64,000 nucleotides of DNA, taken from contig CAVVIO010000008.1 of the NCBI GenBank assembly GCA_963748095.1, forward strand, positions 1 to 64,000, read 5' to 3'. Below the pieces are notes generated by a model. The model worked only from the letters and a program-made list of their open reading frames with translations, searched no databases and was not told the origin of the DNA. A program made the translations under genes and the position numbers. Every line of letters starts with the position of its first letter. Position 1 is the first letter of the stretch. Origin of the DNA: CAVVIO01 sp963748095. GTDB lineage: Bacteria > Bacteroidota > Bacteroidia > Bacteroidales > UBA10428. Below, in pieces: positions 48,210 through 58,235 of this stretch.

Positions 48210-51200
48210 TTAGCGCAACAGGGTTACATCACCCGACTTTACAAAACTTTGTCCGCTGGAATACTTACCCTCCACTTTCCATACATATACATCCTGTTTT
48301 GCCGGTTTTCCGTCTACATATCCGTCCCATCCGATATCCCGGTCGAAACTTTCAAAAAGTAATTCTCCCCACCTGTTAAAAATCATCAGGTGATATTCTT
48401 CAACCTGGTCCATTACAGCTGGCTTAAATACCCTGTTTTCCTCAATTGGGGAATCCGGCCTGAAAGCATTTGGAAATACAATTTTTCCACTCGATTCCAC
48501 AATTACAGCAGTTTCCATTTCATACAGATCATAACAATTGTTACTTGTCCATACATTAAGAGTTACTGTATAGTTTCCTGCTTTTGTATATACATGTTTC
48601 GGATTATAATCGGTTGAGGTTGTTCCATCGCCAAAATCCCATTCATAAGTATCTCCGTTGTCGGACAGGTTGAAAAAATGGACAGCCTTATCACTTACAT
48701 ACACATATCTTGGTGCTATATCAAAAAATGCTTTGGGAAGAATAAAAACACTTGTTTGCGTGGAATAAGAATCGGTTCCTCCGGGGCCTGTAGCCTTCAG
48801 TGTTATTTTATATTCACCGGACTCATAATAGGTATATACCGGATCGGGCTTGTTCGAAACAGCACCGTCACCGAATTCCCATAAATAAGAGTTCGAGAAA
48901 GAAGATGAATTTTTAAACTGTATTGTTAACGGCATACAACCGGGTTTTACCGGCTCAAATTTTGCAACCGGCGGATGTGGAAGTATCTCAATATTGGCAG
49001 AAGTGCTGTCGGAGCAGTACGTGCCGCTCACCACTAATGATATGGTATAATCATCCGGTTTTTCATAATCGTGCGATCCCGGGTCTTTTTCATTTGAAGT
49101 AGACTTATCACCAAAATACCATTTGTAACTCCAGTTCCGGTTCTGAGTCTGGTTATCAATACTGACCGTATTATCCGGGAACATCTGTGAAACCGGTGTA
49201 GCACTGAATTTTGCCTCCGGTGACGGATGCACGGTAATACTTGAATACGATGTGTCGAAACAATTGAAAAATGAAGTAGTAACCAGTTTAACTTTGTAAG
49301 TGGTATCTTCTTCCAGATAATTCGTAAAAATATGATGCGCGTTGTACCCGCCATCTTCCGTTACGCCATCACCATAATTCCATTGATAATTATATCCTCC
49401 GGGAGTTGCTGATAATAAAACATTGGCTGGATGACAGGCCACATCGGGGGAAGAAGTAATTTGGGTTACAGGATTCGGATAAACAGTGACATACTGGTTC
49501 GAAACATGTTCGCAACCATTAATACTGATAGCTGTTAACCGAACATTGTAATATTCAACCGAGCTTCCCATGTTAATAAATTCATGGCTGGGATTTTCTT
49601 CCGAAGAAGAATCATTGTCACCGAAATCCCATGAATAGGAAACTGCCCCTTCGGATGAATTTTCAAAATTAAATGTTACCGGACTGCAATGAGGTGCAGC
49701 ATCGCTTGTAAAGATTGATTTTGGAATATCATTAAATATAACAACAGAATCTGCAGCCGAACATCCCTGGTCATCTTCCAGGGTGAATTTCAGGTGGTAG
49801 AATCCTTTTACAAGAGTTTTAAATTCTGGGTTAGGAATAGTTGTTCCGGATAACGGAGTAATATCACCTGTCCAGTTAAAAGAATTATAAACTCCTGAAC
49901 CACCTGTCATAACCGTATTTATAGGAAGAACCTCGTTAGCACAAACAACTGTATCGCCTACCATAATTTTGGTGAATGGATTGGGAAGCACATTGACTTC
50001 AAGGCTGTCGTCTGCTTTTTTTCCATTAATATCTGTAACTCTTAAATAAAGTTGATAAGTACCTGGTGATTCTGAATTAAACACAGGGTTAGAAATATCT
50101 GTTGCCGACAGGTACTGTGTATCACCTGTCCATAGAAAAGTATAAGAAGGAGTACCACCCGATGGGACAGCCGTTATTTGAAAATCATTTCCCACACAAG
50201 CTTTTCCGCTTATAGGTGTCAGATTTATATATAACAGGTTTTCATTTACATCAATAGTTTTATTTTCTACCGGGCCGGGACAACCAGTGACTGTATTGGT
50301 TTCCTGTACAGTTATATTATAGGTTCCCAAATTCGGGAATTCCAGAATAACAAAGTTCTGGTTTTCAAGCAAAACATTAATGCCCGGAGGAATAGTCCAG
50401 TTGTAGCTTGAGCCGGCATGATAAGTAACCGAATAGATGACATTCGTTTGTCCCAGCCCGACTGTTCCGGCTCCCTGGATAGGATTTGGCCCGGGTTCAG
50501 GCAAAATAATAGCTTTTACCCGTACCCGGTTACTTTCACATTGGGTAGTATCGTTAAAAGAAGATACCCAGTAGGATGTATCCGATGTCAGATATGATGT
50601 TGTATAATTATTTGATTCAGCAAGCAAATTACCTCCGACTATCCAGTCGTACCATCTTGAAACGGTTGCATATTGACCGGGAGTGGAAGTCATTACCAGC
50701 GTATCAGGTCCGCAATTAATCACATCAGGGACTATAGGTACATCAGGGACAGGATTGATTATTGCCTGCAATTCCAGGCGGTCACTTTCACATCCTGTCA
50801 CCTCATTATAACTCGATACCCAGTATATATCGGTCGTATTAAGAATTGGCGTAGTATATGTTACAGATGTATCCAGGAGATTTCCACCTGTAGAAGAATC
50901 CCACCAGCGATTAGCTGTCCCATCGGAACCAATGGTAGTAGTTAAAGTAATATTGCCAGGACCGCAAAGACTTTCATCATTGCCTGAAGGTAACCCAGGA
51001 ATCGGATGAATGGTAACATTAGCCTGTGCCCGTGGACCTTCGCATCCGGTTGAATCATTATAACTACTCACCCAGTAGGTAGTTGAACTGTCGAGTAATG
51101 GTGTAAAATAGTTTTTCGATGTACTCAGAAGTGTACCTCCCGAAATACTGTCGTACCACCTGTTTGTTATGCCATTAACGCCAATCGTGGCTAATACAAA

Positions 51201-53981
51201 AATATTTCCGGGACCACAATGTTCCACATCCTGGGTTACAGGTAGTGCGGGAACAATATGAATAACAGCATTTACACGCCTGCGGGCACTTTCACATTGA
51301 GTTGTATCGTTGTAGGTAGCTACCCAATAGGATGTGGATGTGTTTAATACTGGAGTGGTGTAATTAGTAGTTGTAGAAATTATATTACCGCCTGACCCAG
51401 AATCATACCAGTAGTTTCTATTCCCATTAGTACCGACGGTTGAAGAAAGTGTAAATGTAGTAGGGCCGCAGTTTTCAACATCGCTGGCAGATGGAACTCC
51501 AGGCAAAGCCTTAAAAAACAAGGCAACCGTATCTGTTTCAGGTGGACATGAACCGCTGGTTATCCGCCATTCAAACCGGTATAATCCTTCTTTACCATTC
51601 TCAATGCGTACTGTAGCGTCATGTGTTGTAGTATTGGGCAGAAATGTTGCATTTCCCGGTCCACTGACTTTTGACCAGGTTCCCGTACCGATTGCAGGAT
51701 CATTGCCCTCTAATCCGGCAACTGTTCCACAAATGGTATCATCCTCACCGGCATCTGCCTCAGACGGGGGTACACCAAAATCTACCTGCAGGGTATCTGA
51801 GGTTATACAACTTGCATTGATAATTGTCCACGCAAAAGCATACAACCCTTCATTTCCAGGTAATATTTCTACGGTAGCATTTTCATTATTAATTGATGGC
51901 GCAAAAACAGGATTCGTACCACCTGGATTAGTTATAACAGACCATGTGCCGGTTCCAATGCTTGCTGAATTAGCGCCCAACGGGGCCGTGGTTGTATTGC
52001 AAAGTTGCTGGTCGAGACCGGCAAAAGAAGGATTTGGTGCCTCATCACGGATTATTGTCACTTCATCGGATGATCCTGAACATAATCCAAACTGACTGGT
52101 AATAGCCCATTGAAATGTATTTGATCCATAACTAAGTCCGTTAACCGTAGTATTCGGCAAACCCGGATCAGTTATAGAAGCACTCCCCGACAATTTTGTC
52201 CATTGCCCCGAACTTCCTGCCGATAATGGATTACCCTGTAAATTTACTGAAGCAGAATCGCAAACACCACGATCAGGGCCGGCATTTGCAGGGTCCGGTG
52301 TAATATCCCTCAACACAGAAAGTGTATCTGAAGTTGTCCGGCAAACACCGTACTGACTTTCAATCGTCCAGATTAATTTATTCTCGCCACTACTTAACGA
52401 AGTTATAGTTGTGTTAGCCGAACCCGGATCAGAAAAAGTTCCGGAACCCTGAATAATTGTCCAGCTACCATTACCATTATTAGATGGTGTATTTGCATGA
52501 AGTGCTGCTGAGGAATCGTCACAAAATGCCTGATCAGGACCTGCAACAGATGGATCAGGCTGTAAATCACGAGTAACAATTACCTCATCAATAGACATAC
52601 AAGGTCCATTTGTAAGGGTCCACCTGAACAAATTCGGTCCAGGATCAAGGTTACTTATATGAATAACAGGACTTGTTGAGTCATCGATCACCGCATTGCC
52701 TGTGGTTGACCAAATACCATTGCCTATCACCGGATTGCTTCCATATAAAGTAATTGTATCGCTGCATACTGTTATATCAGCACCTGCATTGGCAGGGGGT
52801 GTAGGTGTGTCAAATATTTCAAAAGATATTCTACTGGGCGCACTCTCACAGTCTCCCACAGTTTCTATTACATAATAAGAATACACACCGGCAACTGAAT
52901 TATCAACATAAGTAGGTGATCCGGTGGGATCGAAAGAACTTCCCGTATGGATAAGTGTTGTCAGTGTAGAATCGGAATACCATCTGATATCTCCACCTGA
53001 AGTTGACAGGTTCAAATGTATTGGATTATTAACACAAAACTCCAGCGAAGGATTTGTAATTACAGGCGGTGTAGTAATTATCTCAATTAAAGCAGTTGTG
53101 GTTATCGGGGGGTTGTCTCCATCTATTGTGTCCCCCGGGGGCAAACTGTCAAATGGAGTAGCGTCATATGGATTACAAATATTCCAGTTGCGCATGGTAA
53201 TTTCAAAAATGTCGCCGGCAACTCCTCCTGCGGGAGCACTAATCGACCAGGAAGTCTGATTAGGTCCATCTGCAGGGATTGGAACAGGTACAATCGGACC
53301 CGCTACCGATCCTAACGAATTACCATCTGAATCGGTCATGGCATATGTATTCCCCATTCCATCGTCCACAGTAACATTGGGAATGCGGTCCCCACCAATG
53401 CTTGTTGTTCCATAAATAAATTGTACCCAACGAAACAACCTGTTGGGTTTATCTGGCTCTACATTAATATTACAGTTAAAATTGGAGTTATCCCGGAAGG
53501 TGACACCAACAATATCGTCTCCCTCACAAAATTGTGCTACTACCGGATCAGTTGTGATTACACCTCCATTTTCATTATCCTGGGCCCATGCGCTAAAAGT
53601 TTGTTGCTGATGGCTGCTGCTGACACACTGATTCCCGTCATAAACAACATAAGCTTCGGCTGTATAGGAACAATTATTTGCAGGAGGATAATTATGTGTC
53701 TGGGATGCCGTAAATATAGAATCGCCTTGTGAGATTGCAGGAACAAGGGTTGTGGAACCACTACCATCGTTCCACACATACAAAATTTGAACTTTTGAAG
53801 GATCTACAGGGGTTATAAATTTGTAGCGGACATCCATAGTAAGGTCAACCGGAGCGCAAACACTGCTTGGTATCTGACCGCTATAATTATCTGTAATAAG
53901 CTCACACTGGCTCAGTCCTTTTTGGGTAAAAAAAGAGAGAAGTAGTATTGAGAGAAATAATATGCGTGATTTCCCTGACAT
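48210..53981 (-). CDS. Giant T9SS adhesin with Ig-like and PKD repeats and a gliding-motility CTD
   Basis: 1923 residues. The signal peptide ends near FFTQKGLSQ. About five repeats of the form 'AGPDQ.FC......GNGSWT' occupy residues 390-770. About four repeats with 'CGP......RWYDS..GG' and 'YWVSSYND' occupy residues 800-1130. Several PKD domains follow (YSWDFGDNDSSSEENPSHEF, YLWEFGDGAVSN, YEWDFGDGTTSTDYNPKHVY). The last 90 residues are the gliding-motility-associated (type-B) domain: VFPNAFRPDSPIEENRVF, IFNRWGELLFES, GWDGYVDGKPAKQDVYVW. This is an SprB-like surface protein, likely for adhesion or gliding. Despite 5.8 kb of repeats it has no frameshift. Confidence 0.92.
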   Translation of the reverse strand: MSGKSRILFLSILLLSFFTQKGLSQCELITDNYSGQIPSSVCAPVDLTMDVRYKFITPVDPSKVQILYVWNDGSGSTTLVPAISQGDSIFTASQTHNYPPANNCSYTAEAYVVYDGNQCVSSSHQQQTFSAWAQDNENGGVITTDPVVAQFCEGDDIVGVTFRDNSNFNCNINVEPDKPNRLFRWVQFIYGTTSIGGDRIPNVTVDDGMGNTYAMTDSDGNSLGSVAGPIVPVPIPADGPNQTSWSISAPAGGVAGDIFEITMRNWNICNPYDATPFDSLPPGDTIDGDNPPITTTALIEIITTPPVITNPSLEFCVNNPIHLNLSTSGGDIRWYSDSTLTTLIHTGSSFDPTGSPTYVDNSVAGVYSYYVIETVGDCESAPSRISFEIFDTPTPPANAGADITVCSDTITLYGSNPVIGNGIWSTTGNAVIDDSTSPVIHISNLDPGPNLFRWTLTNGPCMSIDEVIVTRDLQPDPSVAGPDQAFCDDSSAALHANTPSNNGNGSWTIIQGSGTFSDPGSANTTITSLSSGENKLIWTIESQYGVCRTTSDTLSVLRDITPDPANAGPDRGVCDSASVNLQGNPLSAGSSGQWTKLSGSASITDPGLPNTTVNGLSYGSNTFQWAITSQFGLCSGSSDEVTIIRDEAPNPSFAGLDQQLCNTTTAPLGANSASIGTGTWSVITNPGGTNPVFAPSINNENATVEILPGNEGLYAFAWTIINASCITSDTLQVDFGVPPSEADAGEDDTICGTVAGLEGNDPAIGTGTWSKVSGPGNATFLPNTTTHDATVRIENGKEGLYRFEWRITSGSCPPETDTVALFFKALPGVPSASDVENCGPTTFTLSSTVGTNGNRNYWYDSGSGGNIISTTTNYTTPVLNTSTSYWVATYNDTTQCESARRRVNAVIHIVPALPVTQDVEHCGPGNIFVLATIGVNGITNRWYDSISGGTLLSTSKNYFTPLLDSSTTYWVSSYNDSTGCEGPRAQANVTIHPIPGLPSGNDESLCGPGNITLTTTIGSDGTANRWWDSSTGGNLLDTSVTYTTPILNTTDIYWVSSYNEVTGCESDRLELQAIINPVPDVPIVPDVINCGPDTLVMTSTPGQYATVSRWYDWIVGGNLLAESNNYTTSYLTSDTSYWVSSFNDTTQCESNRVRVKAIILPEPGPNPIQGAGTVGLGQTNVIYSVTYHAGSSYNWTIPPGINVLLENQNFVILEFPNLGTYNITVQETNTVTGCPGPVENKTIDVNENLLYINLTPISGKACVGNDFQITAVPSGGTPSYTFLWTGDTQYLSATDISNPVFNSESPGTYQLYLRVTDINGKKADDSLEVNVLPNPFTKIMVGDTVVCANEVLPINTVMTGGSGVYNSFNWTGDITPLSGTTIPNPEFKTLVKGFYHLKFTLEDDQGCSAADSVVIFNDIPKSIFTSDAAPHCSPVTFNFENSSEGAVSYSWDFGDNDSSSEENPSHEFINMGSSVEYYNVRLTAISINGCEHVSNQYVTVYPNPVTQITSSPDVACHPANVLLSATPGGYNYQWNYGDGVTEDGGYNAHHIFTNYLEEDTTYKVKLVTTSFFNCFDTSYSSITVHPSPEAKFSATPVSQMFPDNTVSIDNQTQNRNWSYKWYFGDKSTSNEKDPGSHDYEKPDDYTISLVVSGTYCSDSTSANIEILPHPPVAKFEPVKPGCMPLTIQFKNSSSFSNSYLWEFGDGAVSNKPDPVYTYYESGEYKITLKATGPGGTDSYSTQTSVFILPKAFFDIAPRYVYVSDKAVHFFNLSDNGDTYEWDFGDGTTSTDYNPKHVYTKAGNYTVTLNVWTSNNCYDLYEMETAVIVESSGKIVFPNAFRPDSPIEENRVFKPAVMDQVEEYHLMIFNRWGELLFESFDRDIGWDGYVDGKPAKQDVYVWKVEGKYSSGQSFVKSGDVTLLR

Positions 53982-54244
53982 AGACGAACCAGTTTGCCCA
54001 AATTTTACACTAAATGCTAAAAAAAATTGACGAAGTTGTTTAGTTAGTATTTTGTTTCCAATAATTTTTTGCCAATTTTTTTATTTAAGAGATCTGAGTC
54101 TTTATTTATTAAGTGTTAACGCTCATATTTTCAACATAATATAATCTGTTATATACCAGTTGTCGGCTTCTTATACGAAAAAAATCATTTTCCGTTACAA
54201 CAATTTTACGAAAGAATTTTCATGGGGATAGTTAGCAGAAGGGC
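53982..54244. other. Intergenic region before the adhesin gene
   Basis: AT-rich, no gene seen. It should hold the adhesin promoter, but I find no clear TTTG/TAnnTTTG pair. Confidence 0.4.
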
Positions 54245-54275
54245 AAAAAAAAAGCACCGGAACTTCCGGTGCTTT
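54245..54275 (-). terminator. Terminator after the small CTD protein gene
   Basis: On the minus strand, AAAGCACCGG / CCGGTGCTTT with a five-base loop and a T run of nine. Confidence 0.85.
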
Positions 54276-54297
54276 CAGTTTTATATTCAGAATAATA

Positions 54298-54672
54298 TTA
54301 CCTGATCATTAATTTTTCAGTTATTGTCTGGTTCTCGTTCAACTTTACTTTAACAATATAAAGACCTTTATCGAGATTATCAAGATCCAGTGTAACCTTG
54401 TTTTTATCTTCGATCTTTTCATTGTAAACTATTTTACCAACAATACTCAATATCACAATCTCTTTTATTGTTTCATTGGAATTTATATTCAATTTACCAT
54501 CCAGAAGAGGATTTGGAAATATCGATACATCAGGTTTTTCAGAACCACCGGGAATAACCAATGCACTAAAATCATTATTTTCCGGCAATACTGTAATATC
54601 TCGTGCCTGCAAAGAAACCAGGCTAACAAAAAGAAACATGCTAAATAATAGTAAAACTTTTTTCATAAGCAT
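54298..54672 (-). CDS. Tiny T9SS type-A sorting-domain protein
   Basis: 124 residues. A signal peptide (VLLLFSMFLFVSLVSLQA) leads to only about 25 residues of passenger (RDITVLPENNDFSALVIPGG). A complete type-A T9SS C-terminal domain follows (DVSIFPNPLLDGKLNINS, GKIVYNEKIEDKNKVTLDL, LDKGLYIVKVKLNENQTIT, ending KLMIR). This is nearly a bare secretion signal. It has its own terminator and a possible promoter box, so it is a complete gene rather than the tail of a larger one. Its role could be as a small surface peptide or a competitor for the sortase-like machinery, both inference. Confidence 0.85.
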   Translation of the reverse strand: MLMKKVLLLFSMFLFVSLVSLQARDITVLPENNDFSALVIPGGSEKPDVSIFPNPLLDGKLNINSNETIKEIVILSIVGKIVYNEKIEDKNKVTLDLDNLDKGLYIVKVKLNENQTITEKLMIR

Positions 54673-54717
54673 TGATTTAACGCATTATCTTTAAATATCT
54701 CAAAGAATGTGCCAATT

Positions 54718-54725
54718 CAAATTTA
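54718..54725 (-). promoter_or_regulatory. Candidate -7 box for the small CTD protein
   Basis: The minus strand reads TAAATTTG (TAnnTTTG), 46 bases before the start at 54672. No -33 box seen. Confidence 0.25.
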
Positions 54726-54784
54726 CGTAAATAAAATAGAATTGTTCTAAAAAAACACATTAATTTCATAACACATAAAGTCAC

Positions 54785-55117
54785 TTACAACATACCCAAC
54801 TCAAGCAGAGCCTCTTCAGACATCATTGACTGATCCCATGGTGGATCGAATACCAGGTTGACATTGGTATCTTTGATTCCTTCAACAGCAGTAATCCTGT
54901 CCTTAACTTCAATCAGTATCTGATCAGCAATAGGACAATTTGGTGCGGTTAAGGTCATAGTAATATCAACCACGTTATCTTCATTTATATCAATATCATA
55001 AATTAGTCCGAGATCATAAATATTAACCGGTATCTCCGGGTCAAATATGTTTTTGAGGACTTTAACAATTTCACCTTCCATCTGTAAAAAATCCACCTTC
55101 GTATTTTCCATAGTCAC
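54785..55117 (-). CDS. SufT-like DUF59 (MIP18 family) Fe-S assembly factor
   Basis: 110 residues. The MIP18 pattern is complete: VLKNIFDPEIPVNIYDLGLI, then ITMTLTAPNCPIADQI with the conserved Cys, and NLVFDPPWDQSMMSEE. In Bacteroidota and Firmicutes such proteins (SufT) help to mature Fe-S proteins. It is the last gene of the suf operon, 38 bases after sufE. Confidence 0.92.
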   Translation of the reverse strand: MTMENTKVDFLQMEGEIVKVLKNIFDPEIPVNIYDLGLIYDIDINEDNVVDITMTLTAPNCPIADQILIEVKDRITAVEGIKDTNVNLVFDPPWDQSMMSEEALLELGML

Positions 55118-55155
55118 TTCCCTTTTAAACTCTACTTTATACTACGCTTCTTCAA

Positions 55156-55620
55156 CTATAACTTATTTATTTTAGCATTGTAAGCAATTGCATAAAGCTT
55201 TATCTGTTTTACCATCGACAATAAGCCGTTTGACCTTGTGGGTGAAAGATTTTGTCGTAAACCTATCTTATCAATAAAATACAAATCTGCATCCATGATC
55301 TCCTCAGGTTTCCTGTTATTCAGTACCCTGATAAGTAATGCAATTATTCCTTTTGTGATGATTGCATCACTGTCGGCTGAAAATTTTATTACCCCATCCC
55401 TCTCATCGAATGCGGCATTTAACCACACTTTCGATTGACATCCGTTAATAATATAATCGTTTGTTTTAAATTTCTCATCGATCATGGGTAAATCACGTGC
55501 CAATTCAATGAGAAAATTATATTTATCCATCCAATCATCGAATATCCCAAATTCTTCAACAATCTCATCCTGTATTTGGTTTAAACTTTTCACCACAGTT
55601 TGCATTTTATAATTATCCAA
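55156..55620 (-). CDS. sufE: SufE sulfur acceptor
   Basis: 154 residues. SufE accepts persulfide sulfur from SufS and passes it to SufBCD. The acceptor cysteine is in YIINGCQSKVWL. The N-terminal IQDEIVEEFGIFDDWMDKYN and the later GIIALLIRVLNNRKPEEIM are family text. The start at 55620 overlaps the sufS end by eight bases, so translation is coupled; a start at MQTVVK (55605) is also possible. Confidence 0.95.
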   Translation of the reverse strand: MDNYKMQTVVKSLNQIQDEIVEEFGIFDDWMDKYNFLIELARDLPMIDEKFKTNDYIINGCQSKVWLNAAFDERDGVIKFSADSDAIITKGIIALLIRVLNNRKPEEIMDADLYFIDKIGLRQNLSPTRSNGLLSMVKQIKLYAIAYNAKINKL

Positions 55621-56836
55621 ACATTTGTTTTACCCTGGAAATGGCATCACAAAGTATATCAATTTCTTCTTTTGTATTGTATAACGCTAATGAAGCGCGA
55701 ATTGTTCCGTCAATTTTGAAATGTTGCATTACCGGTTGTGTGCAATGTGTTCCGGTACGAACAGCAATTCCCATTTTATCAATCACCATCCCCGCATCGT
55801 AAGGATGCACACCATTAATAAGAAACGAAATGATAGAAGCTTTTTCCCGGGATTTACCATAAAGCGTAATACCATCCATGTCCGTAAATTTTTTTGTTGC
55901 ATAAGCCAGTAATTCAGACTCATATTCTATAATATTTTCCAAACCCAAATCCGAGATATAATCAAGGGCTTTTGCCATGGCAATAGCGCCAATATAATTG
56001 GTAGTTCCTGCTTCAAATTTAAAAGGTAAAGCATTATAGGTAGTTTTCTCGAAAGTTACAATATCAACCATGTCACCCCCGCCCTGAAACGGTGGAAGTT
56101 CATTCAGCCATTTTTCCTTCCCGTACAAAACACCTATTCCGGTAGGTCCATAAATTTTGTGGCCAGAAAACGCAAAAAAATCACAATCCAGTTCTTTGAC
56201 ATTAACCGGCGTATGTTGTATGGCTTGAGCCCCGTCGACCAAGACAGGAATGTTGTATTTATGTGCCGTATCGATGATCTCTTTTACCGGGTTAACCGTT
56301 CCGAGCGAATTTGAAATATAAACAATACTAATCAACCTGGTTTTTTTGCTGATGAGTTTTTCCAAATTCTCCAGAATCAGTTCACCATTGTCATCAAAAG
56401 GGATAACCTTAAGATTTGCTCCTTTACGTTCGCATAGCATCTGCCAGGGTACAATGTTGGCATGATGTTCCATCTCTGAAATAATAATCTCATCTCCGGC
56501 CTTTATATACCTTTCACCAAAGGAAAATGCCAGTCCGTTAATAGATCCTGTCGTCCCGCTTGTAAAAATAATTTCATTGGATTTTTCAGCGCCAATAAAC
56601 GTTTGTACTGTTTTTCGGGCATTTTCATAATCTTCTGTAGCTTTTTCACTCAGAAAATGTACTCCCCGATGGATGCTGCTATTGAACCGTGAATAGAGTT
56701 GACTTATATAATCGATAACAATGTCGGGTTTTTGTGTAGTGGCCCCATTATCAAGATATATTAATGGCTTATCTCCATATATTTTCTCCCTTAAAATAGG
56801 AAAATCATTCCTTATTTTTTTTATATCAAAACTCAA
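55613..56836 (-). CDS. sufS: Cysteine desulfurase SufS
   Basis: 407 residues; PLP enzyme that takes sulfur from cysteine. The PLP lysine is in FFAFSGHKIYGPTGIGVLYG. The catalytic Cys is in VRTGTHCTQPVMQHF. The N-terminus YLDNGATTQKP and the HHANIVPW motif match group II (SufS/CsdB) enzymes. It lies 23 bases after sufD and overlaps sufE. Confidence 0.97.
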   Translation of the reverse strand: MSFDIKKIRNDFPILREKIYGDKPLIYLDNGATTQKPDIVIDYISQLYSRFNSSIHRGVHFLSEKATEDYENARKTVQTFIGAEKSNEIIFTSGTTGSINGLAFSFGERYIKAGDEIIISEMEHHANIVPWQMLCERKGANLKVIPFDDNGELILENLEKLISKKTRLISIVYISNSLGTVNPVKEIIDTAHKYNIPVLVDGAQAIQHTPVNVKELDCDFFAFSGHKIYGPTGIGVLYGKEKWLNELPPFQGGGDMVDIVTFEKTTYNALPFKFEAGTTNYIGAIAMAKALDYISDLGLENIIEYESELLAYATKKFTDMDGITLYGKSREKASIISFLINGVHPYDAGMVIDKMGIAVRTGTHCTQPVMQHFKIDGTIRASLALYNTKEEIDILCDAISRVKQMFG

Positions 56837-56859
56837 TGCAATTACTTTTTGTATAAGGA

Positions 56860-58224
56860 TTAATCACGCCCGATATTACAATTGTTACAACGAGTTAACT
56901 CCCTTCTCAGCCTTTTGTCAACCAGGTCGATAATCCGTTCCTTCAAAGGTACTACATTTATTTTACCTATAATTTCATTGGCAAATGCGTACATCAGTAA
57001 ATGCTTTGCCTCTTTCATATCAATACCACGTGTGCGTAAATAGAACATCGCTTCATTATCCAGTTGTCCAACCGTTGCTCCGTGACTACATTTCACATCA
57101 TCAGCATAAATTTCAAGGTGGGGCTTGGAATTCATTTTAGCCTGACCTGAAAGTAAAATATTATTATTTCGCTGGTATGCTAAAGTTTTTTGGGCATCTT
57201 TAGCCACATAAATCTTCCCGTTGAAAGCTCCCGTGGCATCATCATCTAAAATTCCCTTGAACAGCTGATTGCTGTTACAATGGGGTTGTGCATGTACAAT
57301 ATCAGTATAGGTAGCAATATGTTGATGATCATCACACAGAAATAATCCGTAAGTATTATTCTCACAGCCCTGCCCGTTCAGCTTTACATATACATTGTTA
57401 CGGATCAATCCTCCGTGAAGAGATATTGTATTGGAAGTTACCTGACTGCCAGACTCCTGATTAATAAATGTATTTGATAATTGTGTAGATCCGTTATTTT
57501 CATTCTGGATCTTTGTGTAATCAACAAATGCATTCTTCCCTGCATACAATTCGGTTACAGAATTCGACAAATAATGCTGATCGCACAGTGTATGATCGCA
57601 TACCACAAAGTTGGCCTCTGCATTATCTTCCACGACAATCAGATTACGCTGATTTATACGCTGGTTAAACTTCGAGTAACCAATATTAATGATCTGAATG
57701 GGTTTATCGAGTTTAACGCCCTTAGGTACATAAATAAATACGCCGTCCTGGACAAACATTGTATTTAAAGCTGCCAGACTGTCTACTTTTGTGTCAGCAT
57801 ACTTGGAATAATGCCGGTTTACCAGATCGTAGTATTTTTTTGAAGCATCGGAAAATCCGGATATTATCACTCCTTCCGGCAATCCTTCAAACACATTATT
57901 ACTATAATAAAATCCGTTGAGTATAAGTACTACATGCGTATCTAACTCAGGTATATCGCAATTAAAAATACTTCTCAGGTTAATCCTGTAATTTTCAGGA
58001 TCGAAAACCGAAGTATAATCCCCTTTAAAATAGGTCTCCAGGTTGGTATATTTATAGGCTTCATTTTTCCGGGAAGGTATCCCCTGTGTAGTAAAGTCAA
58101 TCAAAGCCTTTTCCCTGAAATGGTTTACAAAATCCGCGCTGACCTTGTTTATATGATCAGCATTTTCCTTATATAATGATACATATTCCTGGGTTAAATC
58201 AGGAATTGTGGTTACGTCACTCAT
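56860..58224 (-). CDS. sufD: Fe-S scaffold complex subunit SufD
   Basis: 454 residues. It partners SufB and SufC in building Fe-S clusters. The C-terminal beta-helix carries VKCSHGATVGQLDNEAMFYL with the functional histidine, and TRGIDMKEAKHLLMYAFANE. The N-terminus has the GIPSRKNEAYKYTNL motif typical of SufD. It lies 11 bases after sufC. Confidence 0.96.
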   Translation of the reverse strand: MSDVTTIPDLTQEYVSLYKENADHINKVSADFVNHFREKALIDFTTQGIPSRKNEAYKYTNLETYFKGDYTSVFDPENYRINLRSIFNCDIPELDTHVVLILNGFYYSNNVFEGLPEGVIISGFSDASKKYYDLVNRHYSKYADTKVDSLAALNTMFVQDGVFIYVPKGVKLDKPIQIINIGYSKFNQRINQRNLIVVEDNAEANFVVCDHTLCDQHYLSNSVTELYAGKNAFVDYTKIQNENNGSTQLSNTFINQESGSQVTSNTISLHGGLIRNNVYVKLNGQGCENNTYGLFLCDDHQHIATYTDIVHAQPHCNSNQLFKGILDDDATGAFNGKIYVAKDAQKTLAYQRNNNILLSGQAKMNSKPHLEIYADDVKCSHGATVGQLDNEAMFYLRTRGIDMKEAKHLLMYAFANEIIGKINVVPLKERIIDLVDKRLRRELTRCNNCNIGRD

Positions 58225-58235
58225 TCTTCAAATAT

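Noticed and set aside
51604..52095. Long antisense frame within the adhesin gene
   Set aside because: It mirrors the repetitive, Thr/Ser/Gly-rich adhesin sequence and lacks a start context or recognisable domain.
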